Assembly (NCBI GenBank): GCA_948567375.1
Contig: OX419755.1
Span: forward strand, 79,750,218-79,814,217
Length of the DNA: 64,000 bases
Direction: 5' to 3'
Source: Lunularia cruciata
Taxonomy: Eukaryota > Streptophyta > Marchantiopsida > Lunulariales > Lunulariaceae
This document shows positions 46,808 to 57,506 of the stretch, in pieces. A program made the translations under genes and the position numbers. Below the pieces are notes generated by a model. That model saw only the letters and a list, made by a program, of their open reading frames with translations. It did not search any database and was not told the origin of the DNA. Each line of letters begins with the position of its first letter. Positions within the stretch are counted from its first letter, which is position 1.

Positions 46808-47970
46808 TCAAGTGTGCAGATAATTTGCTGCCATCATGAGCTCGAGGGTGATTTCTGGCTCAATGTGGAACTCGGTCTCCTTGCCACTGCAAACAAAAAC
46901 ATCACAGGGGCATTATACATTGTAAGGTGTGCTAGCGGAAATACGTCCATTATTCTCTCAAAACGGAAACCTGACAACATGTTGAAAAATTCAACTGTGA
47001 GCAATCCGTGGGCCCTTAGTACGAACTCAAGACTAGTAGAGACGAGAACATACCTCGCAAACTGCAGAGACCAGTAGAAATACTGGCAAACTTTCTCCAG
47101 GATTGGCGTGCTGATTTCAGGAAACCTCACCTCACCGAGCTCGGTTTCAGTAAAGCTCCCTGTGACACAAGCTCAAACGTTATTCTCGCTTCCCAAGACT
47201 GGCAAAGACCTTTGAGAGAAACTGAATGAAACATCTCAATTAACAATTGAGATTTCAGTTATTTCAGTAGGAGTGATTGAAGAGAACCAGTGCTATTCAA
47301 TCAGATGAAGTTATACTCTCGTAGCGACTTCGCACATAATAACAGATAAAGTGTAAGTGGTACATTAGACCTATCAGGAAATTAAACTGCAAGCGTAAAA
47401 CCATCCCTACGTAGTCGAGAACGGCACTTAAGGGAGTCTTCAAAGTCCCCTTGTCAGTTCAGTGTTCAAGTTCGGTTCATGTGTACGAAGAAAGCACATT
47501 TTGCAGACAACCTACAAACCAATGACAAAATTTCAATAACAAAGATCTCTTTCAGGGTATACCCATACTGACCACTCGATTGAGGGAGATGTAGAAATCT
47601 TCGATAGATCTGGATAGAGACTACTATTACCCTGCTAAAGCAACTGTCAAGCAATCGGTACAGGTAGGTCTAACGCACTTCGAAAACCTACCGACAATTT
47701 GAAAACAAGCAAAAGGGCATAGAAACATGCACCGGGGAAAAAAGAAAAAAAGGTTTTCTCCAACTATTCCCGCAATCACTTCCATTAACTAGCCGAACAC
47801 AACCGCAATGGAAGGGTCCGCATCCTGCAAGAGAGAGGGAAAAGCCCAGAAGAAGTACCGGAAGACGTCAACATGTTCTTAAGCGTGTTCGAAACGAGGG
47901 CAGCCCTGCGGTCGATGACGAATTCGAAGCCCTCAGCACTGATAAGCTTCACAGTGTCTTCCTTCCTCAT
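46808..47970 (-). CDS. ELC: Elongin C (three exons, complete)
   Basis: Elongin C is a small SKP1/BTB-fold adaptor that links BC-box substrate receptors and Elongin A to cullin ubiquitin ligases. Minus-strand exons are 47970-47859, 47159-47054 and 46886-46808. Both introns are GT..AG and phases match, giving 98 residues, the usual plant length. The protein opens MRKEDTVKLISAEGFEFVID, has the loop GSFTETELGEV, then FPEISTPILEKVCQYFYWSL and ends LELMMAANYLHT, the conserved helix that contacts BC boxes. The start is the ATG preceded by TTTGCAAG, itself a possible acceptor of an intron in the leader. All conserved positions I know are present, so it should be functional. Confidence 0.95.
47233..47253. 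repeat. short perfect hairpin in ELC intron 1
   Basis: ATCTCAATT and AATTGAGAT, separated by AAC, can pair fully (9 bp). It lies between exons 1 and 2 near the acceptor of exon 2. Confidence 0.8.
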
Positions 47971-48330
47971 CTTGCAAACAAGCAACCACAAGAAGTACAC
48001 TCACAATCTCCTCCTCTTCTTCCTCTCCACTTCCAATTCCTCCCGAGTCCAAATTGCTCCGCTCGAGCGACAGACGGATTGCTTCACACACGTTCTATTC
48101 CTCTCTCTCTCTCTCTCTCTCTCACCACTACTTACCGCGAGCAGACAGAAACAACGAGCGAAGAATGAATGAATGGTTGAATGAGCTGAAGACGACAGAG
48201 AAGAGGATAGATAAGAACTGAAAGAAAGAAAGTTCGCACGCTTGTAAAAGTCACTGTTCGGTAGCTCCATCTTCTTCTCCTCCTATACTACTGTACCGTT
48301 CTACTACTGTGGTCGATCTCATCTCTACCC
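47971..48330 (-). promoter_or_regulatory. leader and promoter region of Elongin C
   Basis: Sequence upstream of the ELC start contains the GA repeat, several CT-rich stretches and then AT-rich DNA beyond 48350. A candidate leader-intron acceptor stands directly before the ATG. No TATA box was fixed. Confidence 0.4.
48098..48123. repeat. CT/GA microsatellite in the ELC leader
   Basis: About 12 CT units on the plus strand, GA on the sense strand of ELC, about 130 bp upstream of its start codon. Purine-rich GA runs in plant leaders can act as GAGA-type promoter elements. That role is only possible here. Confidence 0.85.
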
Positions 48331-48716
48331 GGTTCATTCGGCAACGACTATACTCTTATCCGTATTTAATGTGGATCTCTAACAGTACGATTCACACTAA
48401 TTACTGTTTTGTGAAAAATTACGCGCTTAAATATTAATTAAGATTATGAACTAAAATCTTATTCTTTCAAAGAATTCTCTTTTATTACAGCAGCATTATT
48501 CGATTATAACTATATTGATTGTTATTTCAGTGCGCTATATTATTTAAATTCAAATGGAATTTTAAAATTATCATGACACAGCGAAATTCAAAAAATTCAA
48601 AATTATGGATTTATATTAATTATTTCACCTTTTTAATAGAGGTTCCTAATTTCAATTGACAGTGAAGCAATAATTAGAGGAAACCACTCCAGAAATCACA
48701 TTTAAATACTGGTGTT

Positions 48717-48812
48717 TAGCCCCATTTTACTTTGTTTGTCTCACCCTTGTACGACTTGATGGGGTATTCCAATCCTTCCTTCGTGTTTTCTAAGGGGTCG
48801 CCTTTTTCATTA
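48717..48812 (+). repeat. dispersed repeat R2, copy 3
   Basis: TAGCCCCATTTTAC, then TTGTACGACTTGATGGGGT and ATCCTTCCTTCGTG, then GGGGTCGCCTTTTTC. It is the inverse of the copy at 46105-46250. Confidence 0.75.
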
Positions 48813-48954
48813 AGTAATGTAGTTCACCCTCATCGTGAGAAAAGTACTCGACGATGACAGGTTCCCCAACTTCTCAGCTTACTGCTGTAATTGGCTGTCC
48901 TTCTTTTCTTTTTACTTTTTACTGTCCTCTTCTTTTAGGCTACCGATTCTATTG

Positions 48955-49040
48955 GAGCTTAGCTCCATTTTACCCCTATGTTTTTCTTGCACGGCTTGAT
49001 GGGGTCTTCCATCCTTCTTTCTCTTTCCGGCTTCTAGGGA
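48955..49040 (+). repeat. dispersed repeat R2, copy 4
   Basis: TTAGCTCCATTTTACCCC, then CTTGCACGGCTTGATGGGGT and CTTCCATCCTTCTTT. Same orientation as copy 3, about 240 bp further on. Confidence 0.75.
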
Positions 49041-52000
49041 ACAGCCACGTGTTTCTCTGCACATCTGACAAGCAGGATTTCAATTCCAAGTTCCCAGCCG
49101 TTTACATAATTTCTAAATTCTGCCGTTTCATATACTTGTGTCGCTTTTACCATTGCGTAAGAATTATCTTTTATTTTTTCAAATTTTAATTTATATATAA
49201 TCATAATAATAATTTCCTAAAATTAAATTTAAAAATTAAATTCAACAAAAATGAAGAGAAATATTGGTTCATTAGAAATCCAAAATAACGACAGTCCTAA
49301 ACAAGGGCAATTTTTAGTCAGTAAATGGTAAATATTTCTAACCCGAGAATAAATAGTAAATAGATAATAATGTAAAAACTTTTGCTGGACTTGGCGAAAG
49401 GCAAAGCACACGTGGAGCGAATACACATCACGTGGGATATTCCCCAGGAATCTTGGGGATGGAGGCGGTAGTGTCGACAAGCAAAGAGAAGAGAAAAAGA
49501 CAAAGTAGATCATGGTAAAATTGGAGGATCTTAATTTTACCTTGCCGTCCTTTCCAGTAAATGCTACCTGGATTAGTTCACGTTATTACTGTAGACTATT
49601 ATATTTTCATGATGGTTCATCACGATAAGGACTTTTCTGATAAAAGTGAGTTGACTCTTAATATTACTCAATAGTGATAAAGCATGACATAACCTTTTAA
49701 CTTGTATTTTTATTCTGGCATGAAAATTATCTTTAATACATTGACTTCAATTGGATTTAGTTGAACAGAAGAATCAATAAAATATACAGCAAAGAATCTC
49801 TTCTTTTTATAGGTAAATGTAAATAGGTACTGGTTAGTATTTATAAAGAACAAATAAAGTGAATGATTCTGATGATAAAATATAGACGAGATATAAACAT
49901 AAAGTAAAGTCAGCATTAGTGTGCTGTTCGTTAGATTATATAGTTTCGTGTGCTCCATGCTTTTGTTTAGGACTAAATACAGTGATCACGTCGTTTTCTT
50001 CTATCCTTTTTTTTACATGTACAACAAATATGACCTTAATATGATGTGTGTATTCAAACGCCTATAGCAATATGAATATATGGGTTACAAATATTACTTC
50101 TAATAATTATAATTCTTCCGGCATGCTAATGAAAATGAGTTAGTGATAGTGAATCAGGTGATCGATCACTAGTTTACTTCTGTAGTAAAAAAATTAAGAC
50201 GTTGTAGTGATGATAAATACCTAGAAAATTTGGAATTCGGAAATTTTAACAAGGAAAAAATGGAAAGCTAGAAACAAACATCTCAAAAATTACTTAGGTT
50301 GCAAACTTTTAGAAAGATATATTCCTACAGCAGTTCGATAAATTCTAAAGAAAAATATTTGATGCCGATTATAATACAACTATATAGAAACAATCATGTG
50401 TATAACTAGTTTCAAACTAATAAATAATGCTTTGAAGTTTATGTATCGAGAAATGCTGTTTTATACAGAAGCAAATTTTTGATACTGATCTAGTAAAAAT
50501 ATAGACTTTGCAGTAGTTCAAATTGATGTGGAGAAAAAGGTACTAAATTATAGGATCATATTTCTAAAGAATAGTCTACAAATGAGAAAGAAATAAGAAA
50601 CAAAAGATACGTATGTACTCTGAATGTACAGTTGAATTCGCTTCCGAAATAACTAAATAAAGGGCACCGTGCTAAGTGTATTTCTATAGATTAGCCTTCT
50701 TACACTATAATCCAAATTCTATATTCTTCTGTCCAACTTTGTCTATATTTCAAAAGATCGGCATGGACCTAAAATGTCTTGATCAAGCTAAAAACGGCAA
50801 TCTTTCGTTCCTATTTGGACATCGAAAGATAATAAACACATTCTTTAAATGAATAGTTGGCTTTGCTGCTGGGTTCAAACATCCTAGGAAGAAGAAAAAG
50901 GTTATAGGTTTACCGTTATTCAACTAGACTTTGCATGTGCTAACTGAAATATTGAGATAATATATCTAAAGGGTGTCATCAGTTCTATTTATTTAATTAC
51001 TATCAATGTGATCGAACTTTTTGTCATATCAAATTACTCAACAAATGTACAAAATCAAAGTTTAAGTTGTATGTTCGTGGCATAATCATGATATAATCAC
51101 AGATGTTATGAGAGGGTTTCGAGGAGTCCCTTTGAAGGTTTTTTTAAGTCTTTTGATTCTCCTATGACGTATTGTTACACTCGAAAAGTTATAACTCCAG
51201 AAAATAAAATAAATATACACACTGATTCTCTAGTGAGACAAGATATTGATATTTACTTCCTCTTTATGCTTTCATTAAGGGTACGTTACATAGCAATTGT
51301 TTGTGAGTATGTGTTGTTCATATGTTTAAATTCTCTTTATCGCACTGGTTGCGTACTCTAGAAGAGAAAACCCCAACGTAAAAGTAAATATCATGGATGC
51401 AATAATGAACCTGAAAGTAGTGACGGTGAGTTTACGCGAGTTCAGTAAATATCATGGATGCAATAATGAACCTGAAAGTAGTGACGATGAGCTTACGTGA
51501 GTTTAGCGTCTATTTCCCCCGCACCTTTGCAGTATCTACTCATTTTTTTCTTTGATTTGGGCACCTTAATCGGAGGATCTATCAAACTTTGTATTCTCGT
51601 TGTCCTATTTGTTAGTTGATAATAGTAATCATATCATAGAAGGAAACAATCAATGGTATTCAAGGTTCTGCATATAGAAATAGGGAGTGGCCCAAATCTG
51701 CGGAGTCAATAGGATCTCTACATTCGTGTTCTGCTTGAGGCATGTTACAAAACCACCGTCAAGCTTTGGGTCATCTTAAGGATTCCAACTTCTCTAATGG
51801 AAAATCAGTTCTGGACTAGTACCACTCAGTTTCTTAGACCTTTAGATCGGGACCTGGAACTAAAAGTAAAGAAATCAGACAAGGACGAGATTGCAAGAGA
51901 ATGGTTGGGAGACAGATCAGTATGGATCTTGTCTGTTCTGCTAAGGTTAGATGATCTCGTGAACAAAAGCTGACATGGGAGCAGCTTTGTTCCGTAGCCT

Positions 52001-53008
52001 TGTCTATGCGAAACCCGTTCAAACTCAGATAACAGGAAGCGACTACCCGCATGGGCAGAATCTTCAGAAAGTGAATTTGTTTGTTTCTAGAGATCAGAGT
52101 TAGTTGTACAGTGTTTTAGCCCCATGGACCAACTTGTTGCGATGGAGTGCAGAATCTGTAGACAGAGGATCTATTTAGCCTTTTCCCGTGGGGCTACAGG
52201 AGACCTTGATTTTTATGCAATCGAATCTTGGTGCCTGCCTGAGAAATGGCACTGCCAGCATCAGCCACGCTATGATATGCTGCTCCTATCCGGATAGTTT
52301 AGGAGGTGGAAGCTGTAAACAGCGTCCGCTAGCATAGCCTGTCTGTCAGGGATCCAGACAAACTCGTTGTGTGTTTTCTCCCAGCCTTAAATAAGGTTGT
52401 AGAAAGACGAAGGTGATCGGTCATTACAAGTTAGTTTCAGGCCCCTAGTGGATCTGAGCTCTAACGGTTTAGTTTAACTTGAAACTTCACGAGGCACCAA
52501 TTTCCCTCGTCACTTGACTCACCTATGATCCGCCCATCCTGGGCTCCTTTAAATCATCAGTTATGCGGCAGGAGTAAGATGTAAAATGAGCCCTGATCAA
52601 GGCTACTGAAGAATGACGGGCACACCAAGAGGACTCCGGCTTGAAGTGTCTGTCCAAGTCTCCCTGCTGTGACCAGTATCTACTATCCCCGGGGTTCAAG
52701 TCTGTTTGGACTTGCAGCCCTTTTGGTGAAACCATCCAACGCAGTCGTGCAAATTCAGTCGAAACTTCCTCCTAGTTTTTATCTACTGTACCTCTATTCG
52801 CAGGTTTCACCTCCGCGTTTCCTTAAAGTCTCCAAGTAACTAAAACTCACAGACAATAGTGCTCAACCCCCTTTACCTACTAAGGGTTGACCATAGGAGG
52901 TGGTCGCGAAGGTTTTACAAGTTTGCGTGAATATAAACATTTTGTATCGATTTGCCGTAATAAAACTGTTCCCACTCATGGCTGAGAAGTGAATGTACAT
53001 TAACAATG
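49041..53008. other. long intergenic region before MUTYH
   Basis: About 4 kb. 49.1-51.5 kb is AT-rich without a recognisable gene. 51.5-53.0 kb is more balanced, but its open frames are short and unrecognised. The only clear structure is the 61-bp tandem duplication near 51.4 kb. Confidence 0.6.
51383..51504 (+). repeat. 61-bp tandem duplication
   Basis: AGTAAATATCATGGATGCAA begins at 51383 and 51444. The two units differ at only a few positions. In one frame each would read KYHGCNNEPESSD, so it could be part of a lost coding exon, but there is no other support. Confidence 0.9.
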
Positions 53009-56000
53009 CTAGCGTCCATGTTTCGACCTTTTTGTTCTCGGTTTTTCACATTGTCCTTTCAAGTGATCCAAGTACATGGAATGGACCTGAAAAGCAGATA
53101 GAGTATATTAGAAACTGAACCTATTCAAAATTGGAGTCCACCATCTTGCTGGAGAAGTTGAAAGCCAAGGAGAGTATGAGGACACAAAACAGTTATTCCA
53201 TGTGATCGAAGTATCTACACTGTCGCAGTGAGCGACTCCAAACGTACCTTCTTTACACTCGTCGAGAGGCCAATCCCACCAATAGCTTCCGCTTGGACCC
53301 ATTTTACTGGTACACTAGATCGCTTTTCTATCATAGACAGTTCCCATTTGGTCGCTTCTGTAAACCAACGACCCGATCACGTTACGGCCGAGTTCATGAA
53401 TAGGCCCAGGATATTTTCTTTCATTCAGTGCGCGCTTTACACTTCCACTCTACACCTCTACAACACCACACAGGCATGTAGCTTGCCCATTGTCTGTATG
53501 GGGAAATCTCCTCCTCTCAATGCTAATGGGGTTTTTGATCAACATAATAGCACCATGGAAAGGGAAACAGCGAGGGTAAAACAAAATAAGTGGATGAAGA
53601 ACCTACCTGAAGGGCAGAAAAGAAGCCACTCGACGGACATGTGCATCCTTATGTGGGAAAACACATGAACGTATGTTCCTAGTGCCTGTCGCTCTTTTAC
53701 AATCAGTTCACTTGGTTCGGTCAAATTGAAACCCAAATGGTCTTCTAAATACCTATCCATGGCACTTGTTCGTTCCTTTGCAGAAACCGCCACGCCACTT
53801 AAAGTCACCAAAGGGAACTCCCATAAGCCTGCAAGTAGACCTTGCTTTGGCCTCTGAACAAGGAGAAGGTATGTACTACTCGGGTCAGAGGAACGAGCCC
53901 GATAGGATTTTGGGACGATAGTCATATCCACAACCAGAACGCACGTACAGACGAACTCGTCACGAGGTGGCACTTTAGCAACCTTCATGGGGAAGTCAGT
54001 GACTAGCTTCACAGATTTAGACTGCAAAGAAAGAGCATTACAATGGCTGGAAATCGGGCAGGAAGAACAGGCTGGACTAGTTGGAGCGCAGACGGTAGCA
54101 CCAAGTTCCATCAGAGCTTGATTAAGGTCACCAGGTCGCTCAGGATCCACCAGCTCTTTCGCGAGGGCCCTGCTCAAGCCCCGCCCACAAAGGTTTACAA
54201 CGTGAGACAATATACAGAAAAGCTATCGGATTGTACTACTCGCTCCTTGGTGGCAGGAGTATGAACCCCATTACATATAAAGCTTGAATAAGCAGAGAAA
54301 CGAAGCCATATGAACGGACAAGAATACATGAAGGAGTCATTACCACAGCATTTTGACAGTGCTTGATAGTTTAGGACTATCGGGGATCACTCTTAGCCTG
54401 CTCAGAACTCGAATAACGTTTCCATCTACTACAGGAACTGGCTGCATGGCGAACTTTCAACTTGTCAGCACCTGAGAGGACCACATTATCCTATGATTTC
54501 CGGCACATCTTATAAAATATAAACAAGAAGACTGACTAAGTAACAGCAATATCATGTAGTTGATTCCCGACCACAGGAGTTTCTCATAGACAAGCCTAGA
54601 CACATACCACTTTAAAAGCTAGAAGGGGGGATATTCGACGTCCTAAACTGTAGTGTCTCCAGATTTAAAACGTGCCTATAACGATATGCTTGAGCCAGGA
54701 AGTACGGAAGAGAACGAAACCTGTTGAAAAGCGATGGAGGCTATAGCACCCGCCGTGTAGCCACCGATGCCAGGAACTTGCTGTAGTTCCGCTGGCGACT
54801 TCGGAAAACGACCCGAACGTTTCTCCACTATCTGTTTGGCACCCTGAAAACCAAAAGGAGGCAAGTAAGGAAGGGCCTTAAATTTTGAGAGATCAAACAT
54901 GTAGGCGACACATGAATTTTCTGTGAAGGGAATTCCAGAGGTTTCTGAAGTACATGAATTCCCACCTCAAGAAGGAATTTTGCACGCCTATAGTAGCCCA
55001 AGCCAGCCCACACAGTATTCACTTCCTGTCACAAGAAGTTGTTCACAGCTCAGTACACCCACTATCAGGTTAAATCTGAACTGTATCATCAGCCACTTGA
55101 TGCGATCACTTGCTCAGAATTCTTGAAGACCCTGACCTCTTGAGAGGCCATGGCAAGATGTTGTACAGTAGGCCATTTCTCCATCCAGCGCTTGTAATAC
55201 TCAATAACAGTGGCCACACGCGTCTGCTGTAACATCATTTCGGAAACCCAAACCTCATAAGCTCGTTGATCTAGCAGATTCTCTTCCACCTTCTTGTCGG
55301 CAGCTTCACTCGATACTCCTCCCATGGATTCGCTCTGCGATCCACTTTCTACCACTACCTTTTCGGCTACCGAGTCCACCTCAATCCGAGTGGAATAATG
55401 TTCAAGATCTGATTGCTCTTCAAACTCAAGATTACACTTCTCATTGTCCATCTCCTTACTGCCATAACAATGCTGGTGGCGAGAACCTTTGTTCTGCCTC
55501 CAGGGTAAAGTTCTGTGATTTGAATCATACCAACTGAGAAGACCTGATCTGATACTAGCTGCTTCTTCTTCCTCAAACCTGTACACTGCTGGTGGTGTAT
55601 CTTCAATGTCCAGGACCTTGGCAGAAATACCTATACCAACACGGTGGGCTCCTTTTACTCCTTTCGTCTTCCGCTTTATACTTACAATTGTCTCCTCTAA
55701 GCTCACAAAAGTAGTTTTATTATCCTTCTTCTTCCTGGATGCAGAATCGTCCCTTCGACCTTCAAATCACAATCCAAACAAAGCATTCAAGTAAATTCGA
55801 GTACCCCACATACGTCACAACCAAATTAGGTTGGGCACAAGAGGATCAGAACAGTTCCTCGTACACTCGGCTACAGCTGCTGTGTCTTCTTTCCTGTACT
55901 AGCTCAACCTTTCGACACGGCAATGTTTCATCTTTCAATCAATCGTTGTTTTTAGTACTACATCCTTCAAGTAAAGAAGATAAATGTCTTACTGGTCGGT

Positions 56001-56142
56001 GGAAAGACCTACCGTGTAGTGTTGACACCGAAGAAGTGTCACCAGCTGAATTGACGGACAATGCTTGTCCTGAATCATATATTGCAGCTTTGCTCAAAGA
56101 AGAGCGATTTCGAAGACCATACGAGTGGCATGTTCCAGCCAT
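53009..56142 (-). CDS. MUTYH: MutY-type adenine DNA glycosylase (eight exons, complete)
   Basis: The enzyme removes adenine mispaired with 8-oxoguanine in base excision repair, in nucleus and possibly organelles. Minus-strand exons: 56142-55962, 55759-55137, 55025-54966, 54843-54721, 54441-54344, 54169-53607, 53357-53248, 53086-53009. All are GT..AG and in phase, giving 611 residues. Seen in order: LPWR (145-148), [15 protein letters not shown] with catalytic Glu234, [10 protein letters not shown], the helix-hairpin-helix [23 protein letters not shown] with catalytic Asp335, and iron-sulfur cysteines 389, 396, 399 and 405 (C-x6-C-x2-C-x5-C). A C-terminal NUDIX-like 8-oxoG recognition domain includes LAGLWEFP and HVFSHIRM. 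A basic tail RTKRSKHGR may be a nuclear signal. An insertion of about 77 acidic residues follows LPWR. The first and last exons are the least certain. Confidence 0.94.
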
Positions 56143-57506
56143 CTCAACCTCAGTCCGCTACGTCACAGCCATTGGACGCTGCACAATTTAGCCGGAGTCT
56201 GTTGAAGGACTCATTCTTCGCAGGAGAAGTGGACCAAGATCCAGGGTACTGAGGTTTACTTGGCCCACTTCGGATTAGAATTCGAATCCCATCTCGATTT
56301 CAGCTCGGAGTCTGTTAAGATGATCTAAATTGGCGCGAAACAATTTCAAACTATGTGAATCTACGGTATCAGTGGAATCTCGTCGTTTTTGCCGGGATTA
56401 ACATCAAGGGGATGTTTGCCCTTGGTCAAACTACACTATTTTCTAGCCGATGAAAGGAATGGATTGGAAGCTCTATTGTCGCTTTTTGCCTGGAGGCTTT
56501 CTGGACAAATATGTCTTCGCCAAATTCGGACTTTCCCGGTCAAGTTCCTTTGTAGGAGCTTATATAGTTTTGAGCTTCAGAGCAGGTTTCAATCGCGTAA
56601 AGCGATGAAAACGATCTGTTCAATCGAGCAACGGGTTCTAGACGTTTTGGCTCAGGCTGTGGCGAAGTACTCAGACGTGGGGGAGGTTGGGTTTTGGAAG
56701 GCTAGTGAAAATGGTGACGTCCTCTGATCGTCGACATGTCCAGGACATTTTTGCTTTCCAAGTTCAGGAGTCTCATTTTACAAAAAAGTTACTCTATTGC
56801 TAGAAACATGGAAACCACCAAGAGTCCACAGAACTGCAGCAATATATCACCTTGTAAATTCGAGACGTTGACAGCAAGAGGATCAAGAAGGCGTAACAAT
56901 TTCAAGCACATGATTGAAACGTAAGTATTTTCGGAATGAAGAGGCCACGCTCCATAGTTCAGTTTGACTGGGGACGCTTCTTGTATCAGCTGTGAAAAAT
57001 ACAGAGCCTCCATCACTCTTGCTTAACCAAGAAATCTCTTGTGGCAGATAATTCATGAATTTCAGTTTTGTTTGGTGACCCATTCTCGTCTAACAGTGCA
57101 GACTGCTGGCAACCTATTGTCTAGCCAAAGACACGAGAAACGAGTCGTGCTCATGAGTGCTTGATTAAGAAGTCAACAGTTTAAGCTCCAGATAGACGTA
57201 GTGTGAATATATGGTGCAACTTTTATTATGTTTCTCATATCTACTTGGAATCCAGGAAGAAGATTCGGAGGACCGCACTTGATTTCCATCAAACACACGG
57301 ATTTTATCCTGTTCAGTCTCTCAATAACCTTTAACATCAGCGTTTACTTGTGACCCATGAAAGCTTTGATGGATATAGTCAGCAGTGTAGTAAACCATCA
57401 CACATCTTATCAACAATAACGGGCTTGAGATTGTGTGAAAGTCGAAACTGAAACATCAAGCCCCCACACAAGTATGGAACCGTATGTCTTGCTCCTTCCA
57501 CTTGAA
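56143..57506. other. spacer between MUTYH and MSH3
   Basis: About 1.36 kb that should hold the MUTYH promoter and the MSH3 3' untranslated region. Plus-strand open frames at 56389-56727 and 56736-56924 could be exons of a divergent unknown gene: from an ATG at 56605 the peptide starts MKTICSIEQRVLDVLAQAV and a GT donor-like site follows at 56713. I do not recognise it. Confidence 0.45.

Noticed and set aside
53539-53606. Extension of MUTYH exon 6 into the open frame past its GT donor
   Set aside because: The frame stays open past 53607, but the following residues do not resemble MutY. The next exon (53357-53248) restores the expected C-terminal sequence at a proper acceptor.
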